Assembly: GCF_050624435.1 (NCBI RefSeq)
Contig: NC_134536.1
Coordinates: 129,712,758-129,776,757 of the forward strand
Source: Tenrec ecaudatus
Lineage: Eukaryota; Chordata; Mammalia; Afrosoricida; Tenrecidae
Reading direction: 5' to 3'
DNA: 64,000 nt
How positions within the stretch are numbered: position 1 is the first letter of the stretch; every line of letters starts with the position of its first letter. The notes under the pieces are model-generated. The model was given only the letters and a program-made list of their open reading frames with translations, searched no databases and was not told the origin of the DNA. Of this stretch, positions 38,180-50,584 are shown piece by piece. The translations under genes were made by a program, and so were the position numbers.

Positions 38180-38390
38180 TTGCTTGCTACTCTCCCCTCC
38201 CTCCTCCGTCCCAGCCACTCAAGCCTCCATCCCTTTCTCCAGCACACTGACCACGCCCCACCTGGGCCTTTGCCCCTGCTGTCCAACCCCGCCTGGGACA
38301 TGGTCCCCTAAACCTGCGTGGCTCACTCGACGTGTCTGTCCTGCAGGTCTCTTTACTTGAATGTCGACTTCTTGATGGAACTTTCTGGAC
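38180..38390 (+). mobile_element. L2 LINE 3' end
   Basis: Follows the L2 layout: cagcacactgaccacgcccc, ctgggcctttgcccctgctg, cgtggctcactcgacgtg, caggtctctttacttgaatg. Confidence 0.65.
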
Positions 38391-38712
38391 CAAACTGCTT
38401 AACGCTGCGCATTACCCTCAGAGGGGACCAGCGTGATGGAGAAAGGCGACACTCTCAATGATGGAGCCAAGGTTTGCAGTTCAAACCCACCCAGAAAACA
38501 AAACAAACCACCACCCAGAGGTCCCGCCGAGGGAAGACGTGGCAATCCCTTTGTGGCCCCTGCAGGCCTGTCCCGCAGCCCCCGGGGCAGCAGGCGCTGA
38601 TGTTGCCTCCACGGCACTGGCTTGTCTGTTCGCTGTGGGTGTCACAGCCCGACACCCGTGACCACCTTCCCCGCTTCATGTTTCCCCACGACGGTGGCAC
38701 CCCGCGTGGTCC

Positions 38713-39013
38713 ACATCGGCCATTCTTAACCTGGGGGTCGAACAACCCTTTCACAGGGGTCGCCTAAGACCATCGGAAAACACCTGTTTCTGATAGTTTT
38801 AGGAACCAAGACATGGTCCGCCCACATGCAGAGACGCCCACATACAAGTACCCGGCGTGAAGACTGTTGCCCATGCTACACCATGCTTCAAGGCAACATT
38901 TCATTGATTTGTCATTAGAAATAGATAGTTAACAATACACAGTGACATATTGTTTGGGGGATGAATCACGGTGCTTTCATGATGTTCAATTTGTAACAAT
39001 GAATCAGGGTAAA
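38713..39013 (+). mobile_element. SPIN-like hAT element, longer form
   Basis: Left terminus cattcttaacctgggggtcg, then caggggtcgcctaagaccat and aggaaccaagacatgg. It then carries about 200 bases absent from the short copies (cgcccacatacaagtacccg, ttcattgatttgtcattaga, ttaacaatacacagtgacat). No right terminus is visible; a SINE begins near 39015. Probably a remnant of an autonomous or longer nonautonomous form. Confidence 0.7.
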
Positions 39014-39014
39014 A

Positions 39015-39155
39015 TTTTCCCCATGAGGTTCTGAGACTGTAACTCTTTACGGGAGTAGAAAGCCTCCTCTTTCTCCCAAGGAGCGGCTGGTGGTTTTGAA
39101 CTGCTGGCCTTGCAGTTAGCAGCCCAACCTATCACCACGACACCACAACCGCTCC
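39015..39155 (-). mobile_element. AfroSINE-type SINE
   Basis: Body gactgtaactctttacggga, ggttttgaactgctggcctt. It abuts or interrupts the longer SPIN-like element. Confidence 0.78.
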
Positions 39156-39734
39156 TTGCCAGCCTACCAGATGGCAAGATACTCCTATCTTGGGCCGCTT
39201 TCGTCCTCTAATAGCCTGTGCCCACGTCCCCATGCACTGCTGGTTCTGCTGCCTTCGCCGCACTCACTCCTCGCCTCCCTCTGTCCCGCTCTGCGCCAGC
39301 TGACCCCCGAGGACCAGATCGCAGGCGCTCTGCGACATCAGGGGCCATCCATCCCCTGTGGGGCCGGAAGGAGCCAGGGAGAGAGGAAGGCTGGCATCTT
39401 TATTCCTTCCTTCCCTCTCCCCCTGTTTTCCCTCAGTCCCTGCCCCGACCACACACTCTCTCTGGGCTTCAGCCGCAAGCAGCCTCCCTGCTCCCTTCAG
39501 ACGTTGGGTTGTCACAGGGCCCCCTGCTGCCCAGAGCCCCTGGGTCCAGGCATCCCCACTCCTTCATCCAGGCCAGCTTCTCTCTCAGTAGCTCCCCGCC
39601 CATTGTCCTCAGTTCCTCTGGGAGGACAGTCTTGGACTGAGAGGGACTTGCGCTCCGTAAACGTTTACTGAGTGAGTGAATGCATGTATCATTATAGAAA
39701 GGATGAATGGACATCAACACAGGCCGTAATCAGG

Positions 39735-39915
39735 GTAAATCACTCCGCTGCGAACCAGGAGGTCAGCAGCCCCCGGAGCAAGAGTGAGTGGGGGAAGATG
39801 AGGCAGTCTGCTCCAGCCAAGAACTGCAGCCTTGGAAACCCTAAAGATTTCACCCAGCCCAATAGGATGGCTTTGAGTCAGAATGAGCTCAGTGGCAGTG
39901 GGTTGGTTAAGAATA
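39735..39915 (+). mobile_element. AfroSINE-type SINE
   Basis: Body ctgctccagccaagaactgc, tail tgagtcagaatgagctcagt, ending gtgggttggtt. Confidence 0.75.
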
Positions 39916-39924
39916 TCCACGTAG

Positions 39925-40100
39925 GGTAAGCATAGGGCTGCTAACCATGAGGTCAATGGTTCGAATCAACCGATCACTCCACCGGAGAAGGTTGAGGCTG
40001 TCTGCTCCCATGAGACTTACAACCTCAGCAACCCGAAGGAGCGCTTCCCCTCCGTCCTGCTGGGCCTCTGTGAGTCACAGTCCTTCCCCAGGTTTGGTGT
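39925..40100 (+). mobile_element. AfroSINE-type SINE
   Basis: Second copy in tandem with the previous one. Includes gggctgctaaccatgaggtc and aatggttcgaatcaaccgat. Confidence 0.72.
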
Positions 40101-40737
40101 GGTGCCCTGGTGCTCACGGTGCCCTCCGCGCTAAGCTTGCTGATTCACAGTGGCTCTTTGGGGTGGATACGTGCTGTCATTTCCACTGAATAGGCAGAAA
40201 ACTTCGGTGGCCTTTGGTAGCAATGTTTCTTCGCCTGAATGGAACTAGTGAGGTCCCACAAGCCCCTCACTCCAAAGCTCCTCCTGCAGCCTGTGGGCTT
40301 CCCACTCAGCACCTCCACTGTTGAGGGCCCCACCCCTGTCTCTGGCCCAGGGTGGGGGTGGAATCCCCTGCTCCACCTTCCCGGTTTCCAGCTTCCCAAG
40401 GTCAACGCAGGGGAGGTTAGGATGGCTACCAAGACCTCCAGGAAGAGCTGGAGGAACCAGAGGGGAGGGAAAGCCAGGCAGCAGAATGCATCTCCCCGCC
40501 AGCCCAGGGGCTTCCTGAAGTCTCAGTCCCAGGACTATTTCCTGGGACAGATGCCTTCCCACAGGAGAGCGCCCTGGTGACAAGGTGAGGGGCAGGATAG
40601 GCAGGTGTGGAGAGGTGGAAGCCATCCTCAGATAGAAAGGGGGCATCTCAGATCTGCCGTACCCCCTCCCCACTTCTACACAAATACAGCAGGGGCTGAG
40701 CACCTCCGTCCCTTGGGATTATCCCATCAGAGCGAGG

Positions 40738-40895
40738 TAAATAGGAGGCCTAGGAGCATTATGTGTTTGGCTGCTGACCACAACATCAGCAGTTCAAACC
40801 CACCAGCCCCTCCAAGGGAGGAGGAGGCTTTCTACTTCCGTAAAGAGTGACAATCTCAGAAACCCACAGGGGCAGTTCTACCATGTCTGATGGGC
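40738..40895 (+). mobile_element. AfroSINE-type SINE
   Basis: Includes tggctgctgaccacaacatc, agcagttcaaacccaccagc and cacaggggcagttctacca; tail cut before the agtcgg block. Confidence 0.76.
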
Positions 40896-40964
40896 TCTCC
40901 CCTGAGCCTGGGTTGAGCTGGAGGCAGGGAGGCAGGGAGGGAGGGAGGGAGGGAGCACCAGGTG

Positions 40965-41055
40965 AGCACTCAATTAGCAAGGCAGGCACAGGTCGACTTG
41001 TGCTTACGTGTCATCGGTCAAGAGCAATTTCCCACGAGAGGGTGCGGTGAGAAGC
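40965..41055 (+). repeat. Palindromic repeat family, partial copy
   Basis: Carries gcaggcacaggtcgacttgt followed by gcttac, an imperfect self-complementary core around gtcgac. Only the left hairpin of the family is present. Confidence 0.5.
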
Positions 41056-41181
41056 CTTGGAAAGGTTGGCTGCACGTTTGCCCGTCAGCACTGCAGCCTG
41101 CTCACCTGTCAGCGGTGGTTTGCACCCACCGGCTGCTCCGAGGGAGGAAGAGGACGCCGCCCACGCTGTGAACATGACCAG

Positions 41182-41767
41182 TGTGGTAGCTACACAGCCC
41201 GTTGTGGATTTGAGAGGGTTATGCGTGAAGGGGCGGAGTCTAGTCTGTCAGTCAGGTCACAGCCAATGAGCACTGTGTGGGCATGGCCTTCTCCTGAGGA
41301 TTCTGGGAACTCCTGCCTTCCTCCCTGGAGGCGGGAGACACGCTCTCTCCATGGCCAAGGCTCACTCCCTGCGAGACATTTCTGAGAAGCCGCCGCATGA
41401 AGCTACCCTGAGGCAGTCAGAGTTTGGGAGCGGAAGGAGCCACGGGAGACCCCTGCCAGCACTGAGATGCTTCCACCGCCACTGGATCCGCAAGACTTCC
41501 CACCCACTGGCCTGCGATCTTCCTGCATTCAGCATCATTGCGTGTGTTTCATGAGTCTAAAGAAGAATTTATAGATTGGCATTGGACATAGGGGCTAATA
41601 TCAGACTTATGGACTTGATCTGGACTGGGCTGGGATATTTTCTCAATGTTCAATTACTCTTGGGTTTTTTTGTTTGTTATTTTGTTTTGTTTGATTGCTC
41701 TTGTATCTAACGCTCTCTCATATGCGTGTTTATGAACTTGTTTCTCTAGTCCACCCAGACTGACACA
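41182..41767 (+). mobile_element. Solo LTR-like fossil, copy 2 of 3
   Basis: Best-preserved ends of the family: it starts tgtggtagctacacag and ends cagactgacaca. Same strand as the other two copies. No flanking retroviral genes seen. Confidence 0.52.
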
Positions 41768-42022
41768 ACCAGCCTAGGAAGCGGGCGGCTCTGCTCTGGA
41801 ATCGACGCGGCAGCAGGGTGGGGGTTCGGGGTATTAATTTCTGAGGAAGACTTGGGTCTTCCTCATTCCTACTAACCCCCCCCTGCCCCCGCCCAGCCTG
41901 TCAGCCAAGGTGTGCGTGTTGTTTTGAAGCTGAGCGGGTTTCAGCACAGAGCTTCTGGACGGAGAGCAAGTGGGAAGAGGGGCCTGGCATTCTACTTCTG
42001 TAAATCCAGTGCCCCCTCCCCC

Positions 42023-42024
<2 letters not shown>

Positions 42025-42059
<35 letters not shown>
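42025..42059. repeat. (AC)n microsatellite
   Basis: Perfect AC run after a C-rich stretch, next to a minus-strand SINE. Confidence 0.95.
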
Positions 42060-42064
<5 letters not shown>

Positions 42065-42235
42065 ACCCGCTGCCATCCAGCGGATTCTGAAGCACGGTGG
42101 CTCTACCGATCTAGTGTTTCCAAGACTGTGCATCTCAACTGGAGCACACAGCCTCATCTTTCCGGCTGGTGGCTGGCTGGTGCGTTTGAACCACTAACCT
42201 TGTAGTGAGCTGCCCACAGCACTAGCAGGGTTCCT
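42065..42235 (-). mobile_element. AfroSINE-type SINE
   Basis: Starts after the AC microsatellite at cgctgccatccagcggattc and includes tttgaaccactaaccttgta and agcactagcagggttcc. Confidence 0.68.
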
Positions 42236-42630
42236 TTGTCTCTGAGTCGGCAGCCAGTCAGGAGCCTGTGGGCCACACTGGTCCCAATGGACAACTGACC
42301 AGGCCCCAGGAGCCTCCCCTGACCTTGTGCCTGCTCAGGGCAGGTGACAACACGGGCGTCCCTTGAGGGTCTCTCTCAAGAGGAACCCCAAGGGGGAACC
42401 CACTCCTGAGGGGAAGGGAGGGGAGGGGAGCTGTGTGGCCAGTGGAGAGTCCAGGGTCCACCCTTCCTCCCACCCCACGGAAGCGCCTCAGTCGGGAAGG
42501 GTGGAGACGGTTCTCGGTCCCCTGGTGTCTCCCCAGGAGCCCGCTGGCCCCTCTGGACAGGCCCCTTCTGCCGGACACCCCGCGGCAGCCTTGTCTCACT
42601 CACTCTATGCCAGGCAGAGGAAGGGCAAGC

Positions 42631-42636
42631 TTTAAT
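42631..42636 (-). terminator. Poly(A) signal for the GUCA1ANB-like gene
   Basis: Reads ATTAAA on the minus strand, about 155 bases downstream of the stop codon at 42793. The short, plausible 3' UTR supports 42793-43122 being a true terminal exon. Confidence 0.5.
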
Positions 42637-42792
42637 TGGTGCTGGGAAGAGCTCCCCCTCTCCAGCGCGCTGACAGGCGGGCACAGCACAGCTGTGGTGG
42701 CCCAGACTCTGGCCATGTTTCCTGGAGGGAGCAACCCCGCTCCTCTGGGGCCCAGCAGGGCGGTCAGGGTCAGGGTGCTCAGTGGCACGGGC

Positions 42793-43266
<474 letters not shown>

Positions 43267-43894
43267 TCAAGATCCCCCGGTGATGCCGGGCCTGCCTCCC
43301 GGAGTCCTCACGGGGGTGGGTACAAATGGTTCATCGACTCGCATCCCGACTGAGGCTGGGACTTCAAATCCCCCCAGAGGTGCCTCGGAAGAAAGGCCTG
43401 GTGACTTACTCCACCCACCCACACACACACCCACGCCCAAATCAGCTACTGGAAATGCTATGGGGCAAAGTTCCAGTCAGACCGACAGACACACAGTCAC
43501 CGTGCATGGATCAGGATCGACTCCAGGGAAACTCATCAGAGTTATCCTCGCCGCTCACCAAGACTGAACTTGGGGGTGGGGTGGGGGTTAGCCGCCTCCC
43601 CCTGACCCAACCTCACAGCACACTATTCTTGGTTTCCTTCCTTTTCCTGCGCCCCCACCCCCACCCCACTGAGACCAGGATACAAATGGTCGGATCCTAC
43701 TGCAGGTCAATCCTGGCTGTGAACGGCAAGCTCAGGGGGTGGAAGCCATCGCCTCTGGACAGGGAAGATGTCTGGCCTTGGGAAGGTGAGGGGGCTGCTC
43801 CGCTCTGCCTCTGGGGTTGCTACAAGTGGGGTTCAGTCACTAGTATGGGTTGTGGTCTGTAGCTCCCCCTCCCCAGTCCCTGGATTAGTAGCCT

Positions 43895-44068
43895 GCTAGT
43901 TGCCACCGACTAGATTCTCAACCATAGCACCCCCGCTCGCATGCGGAGTAGAACTGCTGAGACCTTCCGGAACAGACCACAAAGGCCACCTTCCAAGACA
44001 GCTCTGGGTGGGTTCAAGCTGCCAACCTCTCTGCCAGCTGCGGAGGGCTTAGCCACGGGTGCCACGGA
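43895..44068 (-). mobile_element. AfroSINE-type SINE, diverged
   Basis: Begins gttgccaccgactagattct and includes gggttcaagctgccaacctc. Second minus-strand copy directly beside the one at 44080. Confidence 0.6.
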
Positions 44069-44079
44069 GTCTCCTTTTG

Positions 44080-44280
44080 TTCCGTGAAGGAGAACCAGGC
44101 CCGTGGCTGCTCATGGGGACCCAGTGGAACTCCCCCTCCCCACCCGCCGCCCCAGCTCTCCAAGCCTGACTCCTTTACTGAAGAAGCAGACTGCAGTTTC
44201 AAACCGCCGACCTTTCCATCGGCAGCCGAGGCCTTGAACACCGTGCCAACCAAGGCTTCTTCTTGGCTCTCCACGGCCTA
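44080..44280 (-). mobile_element. AfroSINE-type SINE, diverged
   Basis: Contains agtttcaaaccgccgacctt and the head gtgccaaccaaggcttc. The tail half is rearranged. Confidence 0.6.
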
Positions 44281-45189
44281 GAAAATGAAGCCCCTAGGCC
44301 CCATCCCGGAGCGCAGACCTTGAAGGAGGTGGCTGCAGATTGTCCCGTCTCCATGCCTCTGCTGCTAGTCAGTCTGTGCACTGGCCCTGGAGCACGGCTC
44401 ATCCAGCCCCACCTCTGCACCCCTGCCCAGGCCACCTCCCCCCGGGGACTCGGGCACTCTGCCTGCCCTGTGAGAGCCCCTGAGGGACAGTGTCTTTTTC
44501 TTCTCCTCCTCCCTGCCTTACCTTGGACATAGCAGCAGCCTCCCAAAGTCCAGTCCCTGCTCTCCCCGCAGGCTGACACATTAAGAAACACTTAAGAAAG
44601 GCTGGTTCCGCTGGACTGCATTCAAGTCCAGGGGGGCTCAGTGGCCAGCCGACCACCCCATTCTAATTTAGAACGTCTCTCATTGTTACCAAGTCGGGTT
44701 CACCAATGCCCGTCTCTCCCTCAGCGCTGTGCCCGGCCCACTGGGGGCTGGGACCTGCCCTCCTGGTACATTCCCCTGGTGCTGGCTTTTCTTGACTCCT
44801 TGGCAGCCCCTGACTGAGCTGCCTCGTTCACCTCCCAAGCCCCCTGCCAACTCCCAGGGACGGGATGCCCATTCTATCAGGGGCCTTCAGACCCATGTCG
44901 GTACAACCCAAACGAGCTAGTGCCCCCATGCCTGCAGGTGAGCACCCATGGGGTGGCCCACTCCGCCCCCTCTAGGACACGCGTCCTCCCTCCTAGCTTG
45001 GCAGGCCCTCGGAGACCCCCATCGACCCCCTCACTTCAGAGTTACTGCTTGTCAAGCCCTAGCCCTCTTACCAGAAATCAAGTCCCAGGTGTTCCCATTC
45101 TAATACAGGCTACTTCACATTCCATCTGCAACATGCCCAGCCCTGGAAATGGAAAGCCCAGGGCTTGCTCCCAGCGGCCTGGACTCGCG

Positions 45190-45330
45190 ACAGATTGGCC
45201 CTCACTTCAAACATTTTAGCCGTCCCAGTCAGCGGTAATCTCGACGCCTCCTCCAGGAAGCCCACTCAGATGCCCCCATCTCTCGCCTCTCCCTCTTCTG
45301 GAATCGCTCGTAGGACGCGTTCCCCTGGGG
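45190..45330 (+). mobile_element. L2 LINE 3' fragment
   Basis: Contains cgcctcctccaggaagccca followed by a C/T-rich stretch, as at L2 3' ends. Confidence 0.5.
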
Positions 45331-45584
45331 CCTGGGACTAGGTACCGGGCAGTGCGTTCCTGAGGATGGCCCTTGGAGCCATAGGCTTTGTGCCTCTGTG
45401 GCCGAGTCAAGGACTGAGACTAATGCAAAGGCGGAGCTTGGGCCCCCCCCAAGGGGTTGGAGAAGGGTACCCAACGGCCTTGTGGGGTGGTGAGGCAAAT
45501 AAAGCTATGGGACTCTAATAGGGGGGATTGGTCAGTTTCAGCATCCCACTCGCCTTAAAGGGAAATATGGGGGGAGGACAGACA

Positions 45585-45802
45585 TGATAACACAGGAGTA
45601 GAAAGGTGGGGGGAGCGGGGAGGGAGGGGGGAATGAGGGGCTGATGCCAAGGGCTCAAGCAGAAAGCAAATGTTTTGAGAATGATGATGACAACAAATGT
45701 ACAAATGTGCTTGACACAATGGATGGATGGATGGATGGATGGATGGATTTTGATAAGAGTTGTACAAGCTCCCAATAAAATGATTAAATTAAAAAAAAAA
45801 GA
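45585..45802 (+). mobile_element. LINE 3' tail with expanded GGAT run
   Basis: Ends gctcccaataaaatgattaa with an A tail. Its normally short atggatggatgg segment has grown to seven GGAT units (45721-45748). Confidence 0.72.
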
Positions 45803-46343
45803 GAGTTGGCTGGGGTTTGGAGGCATGTCTGTCCTGACAGGAATCACCTTTAGGCGGGGCAGCTGTGAGGGACTCTGCCCCAGTGAAGGCAGAGGTGGTC
45901 ACACGGCTCCCCTGGGCCATTCTTGTGCTATTGTAAGCCACGTTGTTTGCTACCTCAAGTGACTGGGTGCAAGACAGTGCTCATCCTCAGGCTGTGAGCT
46001 GCCTCAAGTTTTGAATCCCAGACACCAGAGAGCCTCGTTCTGGGCTCGGCTGTGCTTGACTGGGTCCTGCTAACAGTCCCAGTGGCCCGCTGGCTTCTAG
46101 TTAAAGCCAGGCACTCCCTCCTCCTCTCCGCTGTCCCATTCAGCTCTGCAGCCCCGCCTGGGGGCTTAGCCCATGCTGGTGCAGCTGAGCTGGGGAGGGA
46201 GGGGAGCCTTTGGGGAGCCTCTCCAGCTTTTCCCAGGCTCTGGGGCCTGGGAGATTCCCAGCAGGGGCACGGGCTCTGGAAAGGAGCCCCTGATGATATG
46301 CTGATAACCACCCTTTCAGAGGCCCCCACCAGACCCTCTAAGT

Positions 46344-46528
46344 CAGTGGTTCTCAACCTGTGGGTCACGACCCCTTTGGGGGGGTTGCATGACCCTTTCA
46401 CAGGGGTCGCTCGATCCATGACAGTAGCAAAATGACAGCAATGAAGTAGCAACAAAAATGTTATGGTTGGGGTCACCACCCCATGAGGTATTAAAGGGTC
46501 GCGGCATGAGGGAGTCTGAGAACCAGGG
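46344..46528 (+). mobile_element. SPIN-like nonautonomous hAT transposon
   Basis: Left end cagtggttctcaacctgtgg, right end tctgagaaccaggg. Flanking duplication ctctaagt (46336-46343) and ccctaagt (46529-46536), 7 of 8. Same internal structure as the 16 kb copy. Confidence 0.85.
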
Positions 46529-46544
46529 CCCTAAGTAGATCATC

Positions 46545-46705
46545 TCTTCTGATCCTTGGAGGGAGCCATTACTATGAGCCTCACTTATAATCGTGGAGAC
46601 TGGAGTTGAGGGGTTAGGGACATTCTCGGGGTCACGCGGCGAGGAAGAACAAGGCTGGGATTGGGACCTGAGCGTGGCTGCCCCAAGACCAGACCTGCAC
46701 CCGAC
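46545..46705 (-). mobile_element. MIR, minus strand
   Basis: Opposite-strand MIR core around catctcttctgatccttgg and gtcacgcggcgaggaagaac. Follows the SPIN-like element. Confidence 0.5.
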
Positions 46706-47009
46706 CAGGCACCCTGAACGTGGGGGTGTCCGAGGGCCCTGCGGCTTTCCTTCATTTCTGCCCTCACTCTGTGCGTCCTTGCCGAGCTCCACGGGGCGCT
46801 GGCCAGAGGGGGCTTGGTCTGGGCTTCCCTGGAGGACAAGCCCCTGCTCAGCCGGAGCTGGGTTTGAACGCTGCACTGTGACTAGGCTCTCAGGCTGGGA
46901 GGGATGAGGTTCGCTGTCTGCGCTGCCATCTCTTAGCAGAGCTGAAATGAAGGTTTGAGTGATTGATCCATCGATTGGCTCGATCCATCCAAATCCATGC
47001 CTGAAACTC

Positions 47010-47145
47010 ACTCACTCCCCTCGAATCGATGCTGACCCATAGGGACCCGACAGCACTGGGTGGCACTGCCCCTGTGACTGCGGTTCTTTATGGGAGCAGA
47101 AAGCCTCATCCGGCTGCCTTGGAGTGGCCGGTGGTTTCGAACTGC
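47010..47145 (-). mobile_element. AfroSINE-type SINE, head missing
   Basis: Tail tcgaatcgatgctgacccat, body tatgggagcagaaagcctca, stops at ggtttcgaactgcgg. Confidence 0.72.
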
Positions 47146-47829
47146 GGAAACTAGAGGGGATCCAGTGGACAACCACGGCAGGGAGCCGTGGAGGCGGCTT
47201 CTGGCCCCCGTGAGTGGGCAGGCACCCGCCCCCCCCTGAGAACAGGAAGCCAGCACGGCCACACAACACGAGGGGTGCCCCTGTGGACACTGCTGCGAGG
47301 GTGTACGGCCACAGCGGGCACATAAAGAGCCCAGGCACCTCTGGTGTGCCAGCACCCTCTCACAGCCTCCCGAGTTCCCACAGGGCGGGGGGCTGGCCGG
47401 TGTCCTCCGGCATGGGGGCCGCGCTGCTGCTGTGTGGACCTCTGTCTGTTTCTACCCACCTGACGCCAGGCGTGCCCCTCCCAGCGGTGGCAACCAACAA
47501 GGTCCAACAGTCCCCTGAGGCCTGGCTGGGAGCCGACAATTGTCCCCGTCCCGTCCGGGACCACCAGAGGGGGCTCTGGCAGCGCATGGTTGGGAGGCTG
47601 TCCCCTCAGGAGGGCTCAGCCTGCAGCACCTCCAGCCCCCTCCCCCTCCGCCCTCTCCCACCACCCCTCCAGCTGAGGGCAGCACTGGCCCCTCTGCCTC
47701 GGGGACCCTTCACCCCGGTTCCAGAGGCCAGCCTTGGGGCTGGAAGACGTGGTGGTTTTCAAAGTGGTTGAGGGGTGGGAAGGGCTGGTCAGAAACCCGA
47801 AGAGACTCTGGCAGCCAGGCCAAAGCTGC

Positions 47830-47915
47830 TCAGAGCTGTTTGCTTTGTTACCGAATTCTTCAGATAAGGAGACTGAGGCTCAAAGACGCACAAGCAGTCA
47901 CCTTCATTTACACAC
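47830..47915 (-). mobile_element. MIR fragment, minus strand
   Basis: Contains cttcagataaggagactgag and gctcaaagacgcacaagcag. Confidence 0.6.
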
Positions 47916-49099
47916 TTGGAACGGGGTGCCCTGTCGGAGCTATGACGTTGCAGGAGTCCTGGGCTGGGCCGGGCTGGGTGGGGACCAACCAGGACTTGAG
48001 TGTGCCCCCCCCCACCTTGCCCAGGCCCTGGCTCAGACCGCCTTCCAGGCCTTTGTGCCTGCGAAGCGGAGCTGCTGCTTCAGCACGGGGAGCCCCGTCA
48101 CGCAGGCTCAGACAGGGACTAGCACATCTGGGCACGAGGCCCTGGCAGAAACTGGGCCGGCCAGGGCTGGAGGAGGAAGAGGGGAGAGGGAGGAGGAAGA
48201 GAAGGCTTCCTGGGAGGGGTAGGCAGGAGCCAGTGGAGCCAAGTCAGGCTCCAGGTGACTAACCTCCGAGGGCCGGGCGGGACACCCCATCCCTCCCCTG
48301 GGCCAGCACTGGAGGAGGGTGGGGCCTGACTACATACTTTCCGGGTTACCAGCTAGTTTCATGTAACCATCATTCCCCCCCCCCGCTGGCCTCCTCCCTG
48401 CAAATACATACGTGCGTGCATGTGTGTGTGTGAGTTTAGCGTGCTGGCCCACAGCCAGAGGTGGTCTTCCGTTCAAGGGACAATGGGCAAGGCCGGGAGA
48501 CATTTTTGAGGTCATCACTGGCATCTAATGGGCAGTGGCCAGGGCTGCTGCTGAATGCCCACCAATGCACACCACAGTCCCCTGCACCGACCGAGGTTCC
48601 CACAGCTCAACATGCTGTCCGTGGTCTTGGGATGGAGAGTCCCTGGGGCAGAGGTCGGAGGAGGACCCCACTCCCCCATCTGCTGCTTCCCATAGCCCTC
48701 ACTGTGTAGGCGCACGGATGGTGGGGGGAGGAGGGTCTCACCAGTCGCTCCCCGCTTCCTGAATCCCACTGGATAACCCAAGAGGCCCCAGTCAACACGC
48801 TGGGTGGGGACATACCCCTCTGACAGGGTTTAGAGCAGGGCAAAGGGGCGATGTTGGAGCAGGAGCTTCCTGGGTGGGCCAGGAAGACCACATGGGTACT
48901 GTCACCGCGAGTCTTCTAGGAAAACACCTGTCCACTCGAATAGTCCAGGCCCACAGCACACACGCCCACCTCGCCCACGCCGGGGATGGCCAGCACTCCA
49001 GGATGGCCTGAGGGGCAGCGTACTGGGCTGGGGTGTCCGGGCGAGCCTCCCAGGGACACTGGTGCTGTGAAATGTGCCTGGCTGCGGGGTTTGGAGGGT

Positions 49100-49280
49100 T
49101 GAGCTCACGCCCGACTCTGCCCTTACCGGTCGGACAACCTTGGGCAAGCGGTTGAGCCTCTTTGAGCCTCAGGTGCCTCATCTGCAAAGTGGGGATAATA
49201 GGGAAGCCTGCGTTGGGGGGGGGGGGTCACGCGCTGTGGGACCTGTAAAAACACAATGCAAGCGGGCATAAACAGTCATT
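49100..49280 (+). mobile_element. MIR
   Basis: Contains accttgggcaagcggttgag, gcctcatctgcaaagtgggg and ataatagggaagcc. Confidence 0.78.
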
Positions 49281-49504
49281 AGTGCCAGCCCCAGCGGGCA
49301 GGGGCGTCTGGGTTTCGAGTGTGGTCACCGGAACCTTTCTGAGAGCACCTTTGCTGGATTGGCAGCTTGAGCTGCATGACTAACCTCAAGGCTGGCAGTT
49401 CAAACCCGCCCTCCGCCACCCTGGAGGCAAAAAAGGGCTGGCGATGTTCTGTTTGATGGTTAATTAGCTTGTTTGTTTTCAGAGATGACCAATCCAAAAC
49501 AAGA

Positions 49505-49695
49505 GCAAAAAACCCCACTGCCATCGAGTCAACAACGCTACAGGACAGGGTCGAACTGCCCCTGTGAGTGAGGGTGCTAGACTGTGACTGGATGGGAGCA
49601 GTAAGCCTCATCTTTCTCCTGAGGATCGGCTGGGGGTTTTGAACTTCCAGACTTGTAGTTAGCAGACCAACCTGTAGCCACGATGCCACCAGGGC
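49505..49695 (-). mobile_element. AfroSINE-type SINE
   Basis: Tail aaccccactgccatcgagtc, body ggagcagtaagcctcatctt, head ccacgatgccaccaggg. Confidence 0.78.
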
Positions 49696-49884
49696 ATGAG
49701 AATACATAAAATTGCTAAGGAAACCCGATGGGGTATGAACTCTGTAACCACGGGCCACCATGAGTCAGAACCACCTGGGCAACAGTGGGTTTCTGCCTGG
49801 GTTGTGGGTGCTGAAACAGGCGGAGGGAGGGAGTCACCCACAGATGAGCAAGTCCTTAGCGTCCTCCTGAAGCCAGGGTGCAGG

Positions 49885-50090
49885 AGAAAGGAGCTGGAGG
49901 CAGCTGCCTGGATTTGAAGTCTAGCTCCACTATTATCTCTGGGTAAACTGTCAGGACTCTCTACCTCAGTTACCCCACCTTTAAAGTGGGGCTAACAAGA
50001 GCGTCTCCCTCCTTAAAGAGATAGGCCGGCTCAAGTGGCTAGCCCTATTAAGCAAGCAGTAAACTTTAGCGCTTACTGCTCACAGTTACA
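49885..50090 (+). mobile_element. MIR
   Basis: Contains gatttgaagtctagctccac and cagttaccccacctttaaag. Confidence 0.7.
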
Positions 50091-50369
50091 AATTGACCAG
50101 GGATACTGGGAGAGGCTAACCCAACGACATAGGAAGTGACATGCGTCATGGGGGCCCACCCCCATCCCACGACCAACCCAGGGAGACAGTCAGAGGGGAA
50201 GAGAGTCGGGTGGTGGCGGTTCGAAGTGCCCTAGGCCGATCTTTCCTGACAAGACCTCCAGTCTCCCAGCCGCACAAGTGGGCCAGGCTCGGTCCTGCAG
50301 ACTGCGTGCTGCTAATCAGACTTCTTGTGCCCGGGTAGTCTGGCTCCCTGCCCTGTGCTGCCCACCCAC

Positions 50370-50514
50370 CTTGGACATCCTTGGTCGGGGCCTTCCTTGT
50401 TGGTGAGATGGTATTCCTGGAGGCCAGGGGCTCCTGGGGCTTCCCAGACTCTTGGTAAGCAGTGAAGGTGCCAACGGAGAGAGAGCTGGTGGGGCGGCCA
50501 TTGTGATGCTTCAT
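50370..50514 (-). CDS. Candidate upstream coding exon of the GUCA1ANB-like gene
   Basis: A minus-strand open frame that looks coding: MKHHNGRPTSSLSVGTF, then TAYQESGKPQEPLASRNT and ISPTRKAPTKDVQ, ending at a strong aag|gtgggt donor. An acceptor-like cccag lies at 50556-50557, so the exon may extend to 50555 with the ATG at 50514 as first codon. The ATG context is weak (T at -3). The exit phase is 1, while the terminal exon at 43122 needs phase 0, so at least one more exon would be needed between them. A MIR repeat begins just beyond the acceptor. The link to GUCA1ANB is by position only. Confidence 0.4.
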
Positions 50515-50584
50515 TGACAGCACAATCCCCTCTGGGTCCCCCAGCCCTTGGAACCCTGGGTAGGGAGCACAGGGTCCCACGCTC

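Noticed and set aside
46343-47011. 222-codon open frame on the minus strand
   Set aside because: Crosses the SPIN-like element and a MIR, so most of it is repeat-derived.
47540-48262. 240-codon open frame on the + strand
   Set aside because: Pro/Ser/Arg-rich in GC-rich DNA, overlaps a MIR, no motif and no supporting splice or poly(A) signals.
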